A stretch of DNA of 64,000 nt, taken from the NCBI GenBank assembly GCA_027067955.1, contig JAMOUW010000072.1, positions 1 through 64,000 of the forward strand. The letters run 5' to 3'. The notes beneath the pieces were generated by a model. The model made no database searches, was not told the origin of the DNA, and saw only the letters and a program-made list of their open reading frames with translations. Both the position numbers and the translations under genes were made by a program. Shown here piece after piece: positions 8,774 through 17,857 of the stretch. The DNA is from Thermaceae bacterium. Lineage in GTDB: Bacteria > Deinococcota > Deinococci > Deinococcales > Marinithermaceae. Numbering within the stretch: the first letter of the stretch is position 1; each line of letters opens with the position of its first letter.

Positions 8774-9658
8774 ATGCGCCTGCGGGTGGTCATCATTCTG
8801 GCCGCGGTCTTCGCTTACCTGAGTCCGCTGGCGGTCTTTTTCATCCATTACTGGGCCCGGGGCAATCCGGGTTTCGCGGCCCTTTATTATCGCTATCACC
8901 TGCTGGTGGATGCTGGCATTACCTTTGCGGCCGCCAGCTTGAGCGGGATTACCGTTTACTGGACCCTGCGCTACATGCTGGGGCCGTGGCTGCGTCTTGA
9001 GCGCGAGCTTGAAGGTCTGCTTGCCGGACGCGAGCGGCTGCGGCCGGTTGGGGAGGAGCATGCGGACCGGATCGTAGCCCGTATTAACGAACTTTTGCGG
9101 ATAAGTCGCGACTATCTAGGTTTGCAGGAGCTGGAATTCAGTCAGCTGGCGGCGGGTTTGCACGACGACGCGGTACAGACTTTGATTGCCGCCCGCTGGG
9201 CCCTTAACCGCGGCGAGGTTGACAGGGCGGAACGCCTGGTGCGGGATGCGGAAAAGAGCTTGAGGAGGGTCATCTGCCGCCTGGCTCCGCCAGAGCTTGA
9301 ACACCTGGACCTGAGAGACGCCATATCCCAGGTTGCCCGCCGCCAGGGTCTGGAGGTGGAAACGCGGCTTGCTGAGGGGTTGAGTGACGAGGAGGCCATA
9401 GAAGTATTCCGTATCGTTCAGCACGCGCTTGCCAACGCCCGCAGGCACGGTGAGGCCGCCAGGGTTTGGGTCAGAGTGGAGCGCGACGACAATGTGCGGG
9501 TTGCGGTGGACGACGATGGGCGGGGCGGTTGCATCGAGCCGGGACAAGGGTTACGGTTGCTCGAAGCTAGAATGAGGTTGCGCGCGGGGCGGCTTGAGTG
9601 GGGGCCGAGCCCCCACGGCGGTGTACGCCTGGAAGCCTCGTGGCCGGTGGAAACATGA
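8774..9658 (+). CDS. Sensor histidine kinase, NarX/HisKA_3 type
   Basis: Membrane sensor of 294 aa with two N-terminal helices (about 5-25 and 45-65) enclosing a very short extracytoplasmic loop. The dimerisation domain carries the phospho-accepting His in GLHDDAVQTL (H130), the HisKA_3 signature. The ATPase domain has an N-box HALANARRHG and G-box DDDGRGG. The stop overlaps the ATG of the response regulator by 4 bp. The pair sits directly upstream of nosD-F-L-L-Y, so I infer that it controls that cluster, perhaps in response to nitrogen oxides or redox state. Confidence 0.88.
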   Translation: MRLRVVIILAAVFAYLSPLAVFFIHYWARGNPGFAALYYRYHLLVDAGITFAAASLSGITVYWTLRYMLGPWLRLERELEGLLAGRERLRPVGEEHADRIVARINELLRISRDYLGLQELEFSQLAAGLHDDAVQTLIAARWALNRGEVDRAERLVRDAEKSLRRVICRLAPPELEHLDLRDAISQVARRQGLEVETRLAEGLSDEEAIEVFRIVQHALANARRHGEAARVWVRVERDDNVRVAVDDDGRGGCIEPGQGLRLLEARMRLRAGRLEWGPSPHGGVRLEASWPVET

Positions 9659-10233
9659 ACGTATTAGTCGTAGAGGACCATGCCATGGTGCGCGAGGGGT
9701 TGACCCGCATAATCGAAGAGTCCCTTCCGGGCGCCGAGATCAGAGCCGTGGGTACGGCGACCGAAGCCAAGCAGCACCTCGATTGGGCGGAGCGGGTGCT
9801 GCTTGATCTTTCGCTTCCCGATCAGCACGGGTTGCGCTTCCTCGAGGAAATCGGGCACAGCCATCCTGATCTGCCGGTGATAATACTGACCGCATACGAT
9901 GAACCGGCATTCCGGACCCGCGCCGCCGAAGCGGGGGCGGCCGCATTTCTTTCCAAGAACGAGTCGCCCGCGGCGCTGGCCGCCGCGCTCGCGGATCTAT
10001 CGGCACCGCCCGATACCGGGGCGCATCCCCGGCTCGAGCGGCTTTCGCCGACGGAGCGGCAGGTGCTGGTTCTTTTTGGCCAGGGTCTTTCGAACGCCGA
10101 GGTGGCCCGCCAGCTAGGCATAGAAGAAAAAACGGTCTATACCCATCGCCGCCATTTGATGTTCAAGCTGGGACTGCGCAGCGCCCAGGACCTGCTGCGT
10201 TTCGCCACTCTTTATCACACCGGGCTGGTCTGA
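9655..10233 (+). CDS. Response regulator, NarL/FixJ family
   Basis: DNA-binding partner of the adjacent kinase, 192 aa. The receiver domain has the acidic pocket VVEDH, phospho-acceptor Asp51 (VLLDLSLPD) and the conserved Lys in FLSKNE. The C-terminal LuxR-type helix-turn-helix spans about 130-192 (LSPTERQVLVLFGQGLSNAE, then EKTVYTHRRHLMFKLG). The ATG at 9655 is chosen because it overlaps the kinase stop and begins with the conserved MNVLVVEDH. Confidence 0.92.
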   Translation: MNVLVVEDHAMVREGLTRIIEESLPGAEIRAVGTATEAKQHLDWAERVLLDLSLPDQHGLRFLEEIGHSHPDLPVIILTAYDEPAFRTRAAEAGAAAFLSKNESPAALAAALADLSAPPDTGAHPRLERLSPTERQVLVLFGQGLSNAEVARQLGIEEKTVYTHRRHLMFKLGLRSAQDLLRFATLYHTGLV

Positions 10234-10286
10234 TAAGAAATTTTCGTAGAGCTTTCCTCACCGCCGGTTCGCGTAAAACATAATGC

Positions 10287-11534
10287 GTGTGGTTCCTGTT
10301 TGCGGCATCGCTGTTGCTGTCGCCGGGTCAGCCGCTGCCCCCTTTGCACCCGGGTGATACTGTGATCCTCGGCTCCGGGGTCCATGCCGGGCCCTTGGAG
10401 ATAAACGCGCCTGACGTGCATATCACAGGTGAGCCCGGGGCGATTGTCGACGGCGGGGGTTCCGGGAGCGCGCTGGTTCTCGCGGCCCCAGGCATAGTGC
10501 TTGAGAACTTACAGGTACAGAACGTTGGAAGCGAAACCGATTTTTACGCCCCTGACTCCGCTGTATGGCTCGTGGACTGTAAAGACTGCGTGGTGCGCGC
10601 CGTGTCTGCCCGTGACGTGACCACGGGCGTGCGCGTCGAAGAGTCGCCCGGGGCGAGAGTCGAGGACTGCGACCTGCGGGGGCTGGGCAACGCCCCGGGA
10701 ATCACCCTCTACCGGGCTCCCGGTGCTGTGGTGCGGGGTAACCGCATCGAAAACTTCCTGGACGGGATATACATGGAGTACACTTCCGGTGCGCGCGCGC
10801 TGGAAAACGTTTCTATCGGCAGCAGCCGTTACGGGTATCACCTGATGTTCAGTAAGGGGGTGGAGGTGGCCCGTAACCGCGTGGAACGCGGCCGGGTGGG
10901 ATCCGCGGTGATGTACGGTTCCGGAGCGTACGTACATGACAATGTCTTCGCGAACCACGTGGGCCCGCTTGCGTTCGGTCTGCTCGTCCAGGAGCAAAAC
11001 GACAGTCGTTTTGCGAGCAACGTCATCAGTGGCAACACCGTGGGTATGCTCGTGGTTTCGTCGCGGGGCGGCGTTTTTGAAGACAACCGTCTGGAAAACG
11101 GCGGCTTCGGCGTTCTCGTTCAGCGTGAGCGCAAAAAGGGCAGTTCGGCCCTGGTGTTCAGGGGGAATCGCTTTACCGGTAACGTCTATGACCTTGCCGT
11201 TGACGATTCCGAAGCCAGCGTGGTGATGCGCGGGGGGCGTTATGACCGGGTGCGACCGCTCGATCTCGATCGGGACGGGGCCGCCGACCTGCCGTACGTT
11301 CCCAGTTCCAGCTATGCGCTTTTTACCAGCCGCCAGCCCGACCTCAGCTTGTTTGCCCTGGGTCCGGGAATGCTTCTGTGGGAGCGCGTTGAGGCGCAGG
11401 TACCGGGGTTGGCCTTCATGACTTTGGCCGACCCCCGCCCTATCCCGCTACGGGCGGCGCATACGCCCGCCAGCGCCTGGGGGTTGGGCCTGGTGTTGTT
11501 TGGTATTGGAGGGGGGCTGTGGTTACGCTCGTAA
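10287..11534 (+). CDS. nosD: NosD-like periplasmic copper-processing protein
   Basis: Right-handed beta-helix protein of the nitrous oxide reductase maturation system, thought to work with the NosF-NosY ABC transporter in copper-site assembly. The 415-aa protein has a signal peptide (about 1-17), many beta-helix (NosD/CASH) repeats recognisable by recurring N-R-I/G-N-V turns (for example GNRIENFLDGIYMEYTSG, RNRVERG, GNRFTGN), and a C-terminal hydrophobic segment (about 395-412) that may anchor it. The start codon is GTG. It overlaps nosF by 16 bp. No nosZ is present in the window. Confidence 0.82.
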   Translation: MWFLFAASLLLSPGQPLPPLHPGDTVILGSGVHAGPLEINAPDVHITGEPGAIVDGGGSGSALVLAAPGIVLENLQVQNVGSETDFYAPDSAVWLVDCKDCVVRAVSARDVTTGVRVEESPGARVEDCDLRGLGNAPGITLYRAPGAVVRGNRIENFLDGIYMEYTSGARALENVSIGSSRYGYHLMFSKGVEVARNRVERGRVGSAVMYGSGAYVHDNVFANHVGPLAFGLLVQEQNDSRFASNVISGNTVGMLVVSSRGGVFEDNRLENGGFGVLVQRERKKGSSALVFRGNRFTGNVYDLAVDDSEASVVMRGGRYDRVRPLDLDRDGAADLPYVPSSSYALFTSRQPDLSLFALGPGMLLWERVEAQVPGLAFMTLADPRPIPLRAAHTPASAWGLGLVLFGIGGGLWLRS

Positions 11535-12259
11535 ACGCTTCAAAGAAAAAGCGCCTTGAACCGGTCGATCTGGAGCTCGGTCCCGGTGCCTATGCCCTGG
11601 TGGGTCCAAACGGGGCAGGGAAGAGCACGCTGCTCGGTCTCCTGGCGGGGCGCCTGGCTCCCTCCGGCGGCCGTGTGCTGCTGGCGGGCCATGCTGCGCG
11701 CACCCCGGCGGCAAGCCGGATGCGGGCCTACGTACCGCAGCAGATAGCCTGGCCGCGACATCTGCGCGCCGGTGAGGTTCTCGAAGCCGCCCGGCGCATG
11801 CGAGCGGCGGCACCGGCCGAGGTGCGGGCCGCAGCGGACCGGATGGGCTTGCGAGAGGTGCTCGGCCGTCCGGTGGGCCAGCTTTCCGGGGGGTTGCGGC
11901 AGCGGCTAGCGCTTGCGGCCGGTTTGCTGGGAGAGCCGCGGGTCTGGTTGCTCGACGAGCCTGCCAGTGCACTCGATCCCGGGGGCTTCGCACGCCTGGT
12001 TGATTGGGTATCCGATCACCGCGAACGCGGTGGATGCGTAATAGTGAGCGCACACCGGCCTGAGGAGGTGGAAGCCCTGGCTGATGAGGTGCTTTTGCTC
12101 GCGGCGGGGCGGTTGAGGGCGCGCGGGCCGGTGGGATCATTCTATCGCTATCGTCTGGAAGACGGGCGGGATCTGGAGGAGGTGCTTCCGGGCGCGCACG
12201 TCTTGCGCGAGCCCGTGGATACGCTCAGGGAGGTGCTTTATGAAGAAGGATCGTCGTAG
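11519..12259 (+). CDS. nosF: NosF-like ABC transporter ATPase
   Basis: ATP-binding subunit, 246 aa, of the NosDFY copper-site maturation transporter. Walker [10 protein letters not shown] is at 29-37, the signature is LSGGLRQRLALA and Walker B is VWLLDEPASALD, with the switch His in VSAHRPEE. It is followed in the same operon by the permease at 13404-14159. The start is GTG inside the end of nosD. The naming rests on context; the ATPase alone would be a generic family member. Confidence 0.82.
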   Translation: MVTLVNASKKKRLEPVDLELGPGAYALVGPNGAGKSTLLGLLAGRLAPSGGRVLLAGHAARTPAASRMRAYVPQQIAWPRHLRAGEVLEAARRMRAAAPAEVRAAADRMGLREVLGRPVGQLSGGLRQRLALAAGLLGEPRVWLLDEPASALDPGGFARLVDWVSDHRERGGCVIVSAHRPEEVEALADEVLLLAAGRLRARGPVGSFYRYRLEDGRDLEEVLPGAHVLREPVDTLREVLYEEGSS

Positions 12260-12884
12260 GTTGCTGGGAGGTATGGCGGCACTGGGGCTTGGCTCCCTTT
12301 TTGGCCCGGTGCTGGCGACGGGACGCGGCGGCTCGAAAGATAGCGACACTGCGCCGCAGCAGGATCCAGGGAGGGTGCAGCCGCCGGCAGCAGTACCCTG
12401 GCAGGAGGGGCGCTGCGCCTTTTGCGGTATGCCCATCGCCACCCCCAAGGACGGTTGGCGTGGCAAGAAGCTGCCCCCGGGTTTCTTCGAGCGTACCTAT
12501 GCGCAAATCGCCTTTGCAGATGGCGAGGCGCTGCACTTTGAATCGCTCGCCTGTATGTTCAATTATGCCTACGCCAAGGGGCTGGCCGACGGCGATGACA
12601 GCACTTTCTACGTGATGACCGTGGAAGCCCTGCCGGGGGAGTGCAAGCGCCTGGGCCTCGTTCCCGCCCGCCAGGCCACATATGTTTGGGGCGAGCGGCT
12701 CATGACCACGATGAAGGCCCACCTGGTGGCGGTGCCCGGCCCGCGCAAGGCCGCAGAATTCGTGCGCAACCGTCCGAAGGTAGGCCGTTATCATTTCTAT
12801 ACATACCGGCAATTGCTCGACCTGAGCCCGCTACCCGAAGCAAACCTGGTTCCGCTGTTGGCCAAACACAGCGGCCTTTTATAG
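12240..12884 (+). CDS. nosL: NosL-like copper chaperone, twin-arginine signal
   Basis: Exported copper-binding protein of 214 aa. It starts MKKDRRRLLGG, a twin-arginine-like signal followed by a hydrophobic stretch. The mature part carries CAFCGM (C59, C62, M64), the Cu(I)-binding motif of NosL. It overlaps nosF by 20 bp. It is longer than the second NosL-like protein downstream and shares only the metal motif and general fold with it, so the two may have different roles. Confidence 0.8.
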   Translation: MKKDRRRLLGGMAALGLGSLFGPVLATGRGGSKDSDTAPQQDPGRVQPPAAVPWQEGRCAFCGMPIATPKDGWRGKKLPPGFFERTYAQIAFADGEALHFESLACMFNYAYAKGLADGDDSTFYVMTVEALPGECKRLGLVPARQATYVWGERLMTTMKAHLVAVPGPRKAAEFVRNRPKVGRYHFYTYRQLLDLSPLPEANLVPLLAKHSGLL

Positions 12885-12894
12885 GCTGAAGACG

Positions 12895-13386
12895 ATGAAG
12901 CGACGGGATTTGCTCAAGGGTTTGATAGGGCTGGGCGTTCCCTGGAGCCTCCAGGTTCTTGCCGGGTCCCGGCCGGTGCACGTAGGGGTGGACGTCTGCC
13001 CATTTTGCAACATGACCGTCATCGACGCCCGCTTTGCGGCGCAGATGGTCACGCACACCGGTAAGGTTTACAGCTACGATGCCATCGAATGCTTGGTGGA
13101 TCACCTCAACGGTTATGGCGGACCGAAGGTTGATCCCCGGGAGCTGTACGCCCCCGATTTTGCCGCCTCCAGTGCCAAGAAAGCGGTGCTGGAGCCCGTG
13201 GACGAATTAATCTTCCTCTATCACAAGCGCATCCGCACGCCCATGGGTGGTGGTTTGGTTGCTTTCCGGAAGCGGGAGGATGCGGAGAGCTTCATCTCGC
13301 AGCGGCGGCTCAAAGGAGTGCGCCGGTTGCGGTGGCGCGAACTCCTGGCTGAAGGCAAGAAACACGCCTGGGTGCCCCCTTACTGA
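12895..13386 (+). CDS. nosL: Second NosL-like copper chaperone
   Basis: Exported protein of 163 aa with a twin-arginine-like start (MKRRDLLKG) and the motif CPFCNM (C35, C38, M40), followed by the NosL-type core (VYSYDAIECLVDHL). This is the more typical NosL length. It begins 10 nt after the first nosL-like gene and 17 nt before the permease, so it belongs to the same operon. Confidence 0.82.
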   Translation: MKRRDLLKGLIGLGVPWSLQVLAGSRPVHVGVDVCPFCNMTVIDARFAAQMVTHTGKVYSYDAIECLVDHLNGYGGPKVDPRELYAPDFAASSAKKAVLEPVDELIFLYHKRIRTPMGGGLVAFRKREDAESFISQRRLKGVRRLRWRELLAEGKKHAWVPPY

Positions 13387-13403
13387 GTTTTCGAGGTCAT
13401 GAC

Positions 13404-14159
13404 ATGGCCCTGTTTGGACTGTATGCCCGCGCAGTGCTGCGCAACCCCTGGAGCTGGACGCCGTTGCTGGTCCTGCCCCTAATAGCCCTGGTCTTCTCTT
13501 CGCGGGGCACCGCCACGGGATTGGTAAGCGTTTTCTCGCTGGCGCTGCTGGCTCTGCCTCCGCTCTGGGTTTCCCTTTCCACGCCGCTGCTGGCGGAGCG
13601 TGAGGAGTGGGCCTTCTGGGCGTCGTTTCCTGGCAAGGCGGGCCGCCTTTTTCGCTTTGGGGCTTTGGGGGCGGCCTTCGGGCTGATTTGGCCCGTGCTC
13701 GCCGGTTCCGGCGCGGCGGCATGGTTGCTGGGGGCCACGGCGGGGCAGGCTTTGCTGCTTGCCGGTTTGTTGATCCTGGTGTCAGTTTACTGGACCGGTG
13801 TTGCGACGGTTTCCTCGGCGCTGGCGCAGGAGCCGGCCCGCGCGCTGGGGGTGGCCCTCGCTTTTTGGGCCGCGCTGGTATTGCTCTACGAGCCGGCGGT
13901 GGTAGCCCTGGCGGTGGCTTTTGCCGATTGGCCGCTGGAGGCCCCGCTGCTTGCCGCCATCTTTGCCAATCCCATGGAGCTGGCGCGGGTCAACCTCTTG
14001 AAAGCGCTCGAGGTGCCGGTGCTGGTGGGGCCCGTGGGCTACCTGCTGGATCGCTTGCTGGGTGGTTGGGGAGTATGGGGGCTGCTGGCGACCTTCTTTG
14101 TTTGGATAGGTCTGTTTTTCGCCGCCGCCGGGTGGATTTTTGCCCGCCGCGACCGCTGA
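13404..14159 (+). CDS. nosY: NosY-like ABC-2 permease
   Basis: Integral membrane protein of 251 aa with six predicted helices and few charged residues between them, the expected partner of NosF. It is the last gene of the cluster and is followed by a strong terminator. Membrane segments are visible at about 17-33, 40-62, 75-100, 105-130, 140-165 and 225-247. NosY family sequences diverge strongly, so position and topology carry the call. Confidence 0.75.
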   Translation: MALFGLYARAVLRNPWSWTPLLVLPLIALVFSSRGTATGLVSVFSLALLALPPLWVSLSTPLLAEREEWAFWASFPGKAGRLFRFGALGAAFGLIWPVLAGSGAAAWLLGATAGQALLLAGLLILVSVYWTGVATVSSALAQEPARALGVALAFWAALVLLYEPAVVALAVAFADWPLEAPLLAAIFANPMELARVNLLKALEVPVLVGPVGYLLDRLLGGWGVWGLLATFFVWIGLFFAAAGWIFARRDR

Positions 14160-14174
14160 GGCCGTCCATAAGGA

Positions 14175-14199
14175 AGCGCCCCGGAACCGGGGCGCTTTT
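14175..14199 (+). terminator. Rho-independent terminator of the nos cluster
   Basis: AGCGCCCCGG (14175-14184) pairs perfectly with CCGGGGCGCT (14187-14196), followed by TTTT. It lies 16 bp after the nosY stop. Confidence 0.85.
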
Positions 14200-14200
14200 G

Positions 14201-14277
14201 TGGTGGGCGGTAGAGGACTTGAACCTCCGACCTCTCGCGTGTGAAGCGAGCGCTCTAGCCATCTGAGCTAACCGCCC
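14201..14277 (-). tRNA. tRNA-Val (anticodon CAC)
   Basis: The minus strand folds as a full cloverleaf: acceptor arms GGGCGGT/ACCGCCC (14271-14277 and 14205-14211), D-arm TAGCTCAGATGGCTA, anticodon stem CTCGC/GCGAG with loop TTCACAC giving anticodon CAC, and T-arm with GGTTCAAGTCC. CCA is encoded (14201-14203). Confidence 0.95.
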
Positions 14278-14372
14278 ACGCGAAACTCAAGCTAGCACGT
14301 GCAGGGGCGGGTGTCAAGCGAAAAATTGTTCGCCGGGAACGGTATTTGTCGGGGTTGGAGTACCATTGTGGT

Positions 14373-15158
14373 ATGGGATCTGACTTCGTAGCCGAGGTTG
14401 CGGCCCGCTCCGCGCTGGTGTTGGGGGTGGATCCGCGTCCCCGGCTCCATCCCGGGCGCGAGCCACTCGTTCACCTAGAGCGCTATGCCCTTGATCTGAT
14501 GGAAGCGCTTGGACCGCGGCTCGCGGCGGTTAAATTTCAATACGCCTTTTTCGAAGCCCTCGGGCTGGACGGCATCGCCTTGCTTGATCATTTGATAGCT
14601 GCGGCCCGGGTGCTGGGGTTGCCGGTGATCCACGATGCCAAGCGCGGGGACATAGGTACAACCGCCGCAGCCTACGCCCGTGCCACCCTGGAGCGCTGGC
14701 CGGGGAGCGCCCTGACGGTCAACCCGTATCTAGGGGAAGATGCGCTCGAGCCGTTTTTCCGCTCCGCGGAGCGAACCGGCGGGTCGGTGTTCGTGCTCGT
14801 GAAGACTTCCAACCCCGGCTCGGCTGATTTTCAGGACCTCGAAGTGGACGCCCGACCCCTGTACGCGCATGTGGCGGGGCGGGTTGCCGGCTGGGCCGCA
14901 AAATATCCCGCCCGGGGATGGAGCCGGGTCGGGGCGGTCGTGGGCGGAACCCACCCCGATGCCCTGCGGGCATTGCGAGAGGTGATGCCCGAAAGTCTAT
15001 TTCTGGTTCCGGGTTTGGGGGTGCAGGGAGCGTCGCCGCAGCCGGGTAAAGGGTTATTGTGGTCGGCATCGCGCAGCATTTTTTACCCGGATGGAAAGCC
15101 GGACCTCCCAGCCGCCCTGAGCCGGGCCGAGTCGTATCTGCGGGCGCTCGCCGGGTAG
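14373..15158 (+). CDS. pyrF: Orotidine 5'-phosphate decarboxylase
   Basis: Last step of UMP synthesis, OMP to UMP. The 261-aa protein carries the catalytic motif DAKRGDIG (D88, K90, D93) and the phosphate-binding end [12 protein letters not shown] typical of the longer, type 2 PyrF subfamily. The ATG at 14373 is preferred over the in-frame upstream start at 14346 because TACCAT lies 6 nt upstream and homology begins there. pyrE follows after 9 nt. Confidence 0.93.
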   Translation: MGSDFVAEVAARSALVLGVDPRPRLHPGREPLVHLERYALDLMEALGPRLAAVKFQYAFFEALGLDGIALLDHLIAAARVLGLPVIHDAKRGDIGTTAAAYARATLERWPGSALTVNPYLGEDALEPFFRSAERTGGSVFVLVKTSNPGSADFQDLEVDARPLYAHVAGRVAGWAAKYPARGWSRVGAVVGGTHPDALRALREVMPESLFLVPGLGVQGASPQPGKGLLWSASRSIFYPDGKPDLPAALSRAESYLRALAG

Positions 15159-15167
15159 GATGGAAAC

Positions 15168-15719
15168 GTGGACGTTCTGGATCTTTACCGCAAAACAGGA
15201 GCATTGCTCGAAGGTCATTTTTTATTGCGCAGCGGCAAGCATTCCCCGCTTTTCTTGCAGTCGGCGGCGTTGTTGCAGCACCCCCTCTACGCCGAAGCGG
15301 TGGGGGAGGCATTGGCCCGGCATTTTGAGGACGAGCCGTTCGAGTTTGTAATCGGTCCCGCCATTGGCGGGGTGATACTTAGCTTTGTGGTCGCGCGTGC
15401 GGCCGGAGCCCGGGCGCTATTCGCCGAGAAGGCCCCGGATGGTGGCATGATCATCCGGCCCGGCCTGGAGGTGAATCCCGGCGACCGCTTTCTTGCGGTC
15501 GAGGACGTGGTGACCACCGGGGGTTCTCTTAAACGGGCAATCGATGCCGCCAGGGCGCGGGGTGCCGTTCCGGTGGCGGCCGCGGCAATAATAGATCGCA
15601 GCGGCGGACAGGCGTCGTTCGACGTTCCCTTCCGCTCGCTGGCCACACTGAGTGCGCCCGCCTATGAGCCCGACGGCTGTCCCCTTTGCCGTGCGGGTGT
15701 GGAACTGGAGGAGGTGTAG
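15168..15719 (+). CDS. pyrE: Orotate phosphoribosyltransferase
   Basis: Converts orotate and PRPP to OMP; it feeds the PyrF reaction encoded just upstream. 183 aa, GTG start. The PRPP-binding loop is EDVVTTGGS, and the flexible-loop and N-terminal LLRSGKHSPLFLQ segment match PyrE. The C-terminal CPLCRAG is a small Cys pair also seen in Thermus-type PyrE proteins. The next ATG overlaps the stop. Confidence 0.93.
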   Translation: MDVLDLYRKTGALLEGHFLLRSGKHSPLFLQSAALLQHPLYAEAVGEALARHFEDEPFEFVIGPAIGGVILSFVVARAAGARALFAEKAPDGGMIIRPGLEVNPGDRFLAVEDVVTTGGSLKRAIDAARARGAVPVAAAAIIDRSGGQASFDVPFRSLATLSAPAYEPDGCPLCRAGVELEEV

Positions 15720-15720
15720 G

Positions 15721-16758
15721 ATGCACCGCTGGTGGGGTGGATTGCTGGCGGTTTTGTTGTTTGCCTGGGCCCAAGCGCAAGGCCCGGTGGACCTGGCCCG
15801 CGAAGCGGTTGAACACTGGTTGCGTGGTGAGCTCACGCCGGCAACGGACATGCAGGAACTCCAGGGCAGGACCCCGGAGGAGATAGCCGAGTTGCTCAGG
15901 CAGACGGTTGCTTTTCCGCCCCCGCCGCCCGGATTGGAGGTAAACCTGGACGAGGCGCTCGTGGAGGATCTACCGGCAGGCGGGGTGCGCGTGCGCTTTC
16001 CGGCTGTGAGCGGTCCCGTAGGGGGAGAGGTCGTGGCCGTGGTCAGGGAGGGCAAGGTTCTGCGCGTTGCCTGGCGACCTGGCGACGGGCTTCTTCCCGG
16101 CTGGGTAAAGAGCTCGCTGACCAGGATCGTTTTCGTCGCGTTCAGCCTGTTGCTGCTGATAAACCTTGTGCGGGGAGGGGCAGCCAGACTGTGGCGCGTT
16201 TCGCTTGCCTGGCTTGCCGGTTACAGGCGTCTTTACTGGTTCACGAATGCAATCCTTTACGGGTTGTTCATTTTCGGAGCGTTGCTGGCTTACGCGATGC
16301 CCGAACTTGCGCAGGCTTTGCAGGAGGTGGTAAGCGGGGCTATCGAAACCATCGGGCTGGACGAGGGAGCAGAAACGGGTGTGAGCGGTTTGGCGTGGAT
16401 GATCTTCTACTGGAACTTTTCGCACGGTTTGCTCCTGACGAGCTTTTTGCCAGCTTTGTTGCTGGGGTTTCCCGCGTTGCTGGTGAACGCTGCGCGTTAC
16501 TACATCTTCGGCTTCGCCCTCAGCCCGGCGGTGATTCCCTGGAGTGTCTATGTGTGGCACTTGCCAACCTTGCTTATCGAGCTCCAGGCATACATTCTCG
16601 TGACTTTCGGGGGTTTGGTGCTTTTCTGGGAAACATTCAAAGGCGGGGGGTACCGTGCGGGTCTGCGCTATCTTGGGGTTACGTTGTTGCTGGGCACCCT
16701 GTTTCTGGTGGCGGGTGCCTGGTACGAAGCCTTGGAGATACTCTATCTTTTGAGGTAA
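15721..16758 (+). CDS. Multi-pass membrane protein, possibly SpoIIM-like
   Basis: 345 aa. A signal-type helix (about 6-22) precedes an extracytoplasmic domain (about 23-135) and then five or six membrane helices (about 143-160, 178-200, 230-255, 265-290, 300-320). The segment with IFYWNFSHGLLLTSFLPALLLG and LVNAARYYIFGFALS resembles the SpoIIM (DUF95) fold, but this is a weak resemblance. The ATG at 15721 follows GGAGG placed in the end of pyrE. It lies between pyrE and gpsA in one operon. Function unknown. Confidence 0.6.
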   Translation: MHRWWGGLLAVLLFAWAQAQGPVDLAREAVEHWLRGELTPATDMQELQGRTPEEIAELLRQTVAFPPPPPGLEVNLDEALVEDLPAGGVRVRFPAVSGPVGGEVVAVVREGKVLRVAWRPGDGLLPGWVKSSLTRIVFVAFSLLLLINLVRGGAARLWRVSLAWLAGYRRLYWFTNAILYGLFIFGALLAYAMPELAQALQEVVSGAIETIGLDEGAETGVSGLAWMIFYWNFSHGLLLTSFLPALLLGFPALLVNAARYYIFGFALSPAVIPWSVYVWHLPTLLIELQAYILVTFGGLVLFWETFKGGGYRAGLRYLGVTLLLGTLFLVAGAWYEALEILYLLR

Positions 16759-16761
16759 GCC

Positions 16762-17739
16762 GTGAAAATTGCGGTTCTGGGATCCGGAGGATGGGGCACC
16801 GCACTGGCGGTGTTGCTGGCGCGGGCGGGGCATGACGTTGCCCTGTGGTCCCGTCGCTGCGAGCTGGCCGAGGCGCTGACGCTTGCCCGGGAGAACCGCG
16901 ACTATCTTCCGGGCGTGCGGTTGCATGCAGGGGTGCTGCCGGTGTGCAGCGGCGAACGCGCACTGGACGCGGCCGCTTTCGCAGTTGTGGCCGTGCCAAC
17001 ACATGGTGTCCGGGCGGTGCTGAGGGGACTGCCTCCGGCGCCGGCTTACGTTTCGGCGGTAAAGGGTGTGCGCTTTCGCAGGGAGCGATTGTTGCGGGTT
17101 TCGCAGATAATCGATCAGGTGGCGCCAGGGGCGCGGATAGCGGTGCTTTCGGGTCCCAACCTTGCTCCCGAAGTTGCAAAGGGGCTTCCGGCTGCGGCGG
17201 TGGCAGCCAGCAAAGACGAGGGGTTTGCTGGCTACGTCCAGAGCGCGTTTGCCGGTACGGCGTTCCGGGTCTACACCAGCAGTGACGTAGTCGGGGTCGA
17301 GCTAGGTGGCGCGCTGAAGAACGTCATGGCGTTGGCGGCGGGAATGGCGGATGGATTGGCACTCGGTGACAACGCCAAGGCCGCGCTGCTCACCCGGGGG
17401 TTGCGGGAAATGGTTCGCTTCGGCGTGGCGCACGGCGGGCAGGATGCAACATTTTACGGCCTTTCCGGCCTCGGCGACTTGCTTGCTACCGCCATGAGCC
17501 CGCTTTCGCGCAACCGCAGCGCAGGGGAAAGACTGGCTCGCGGCACCACGCTGGCGGAGCTGGAATCGGGGCGTCAGATCGTTGAGGGTGTCCACACTAC
17601 TGCGGCCCTCCACGAATGGGCGTTGCGCAGCGGGGAAGACCTGCCGATCACCGAGGCCGTGTGGCGGGTGATATATCGGGGTGCCGATCCTCGAAAGGTG
17701 CTCGACGAGCTCATGCGCCGTGCTCCAAAAGCGGAATAA
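16762..17739 (+). CDS. gpsA: Glycerol-3-phosphate dehydrogenase [NAD(P)+]
   Basis: Makes sn-glycerol 3-phosphate from dihydroxyacetone phosphate for membrane lipid synthesis. 325 aa, GTG start. The Rossmann motif GSGGWGTALA (7-16) is clear, the catalytic Lys lies in ALKNVMALAAGMADGL, and the C-terminal substrate motif is GLSGLGDLLAT. It starts 3 nt after the membrane protein gene. Confidence 0.93.
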   Translation: MKIAVLGSGGWGTALAVLLARAGHDVALWSRRCELAEALTLARENRDYLPGVRLHAGVLPVCSGERALDAAAFAVVAVPTHGVRAVLRGLPPAPAYVSAVKGVRFRRERLLRVSQIIDQVAPGARIAVLSGPNLAPEVAKGLPAAAVAASKDEGFAGYVQSAFAGTAFRVYTSSDVVGVELGGALKNVMALAAGMADGLALGDNAKAALLTRGLREMVRFGVAHGGQDATFYGLSGLGDLLATAMSPLSRNRSAGERLARGTTLAELESGRQIVEGVHTTAALHEWALRSGEDLPITEAVWRVIYRGADPRKVLDELMRRAPKAE

Positions 17740-17857
17740 CGCCGCAGCCGCGTCACCGGGGCGCGTGTAATTGATCGCAGGAAGCAACGAGCCCATGCTT
17801 CGCGCCGGCTGGGCCGGGCTGTGGGGTGATGTACCTGCGCGTCGCTGCACATTTATG

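Noticed and set aside
15652-15720. Longer N-terminus for the membrane protein after pyrE
   Set aside because: Those codons lie in pyrE, and a GGAGG site with ATG at 15721 starts a clear signal helix.
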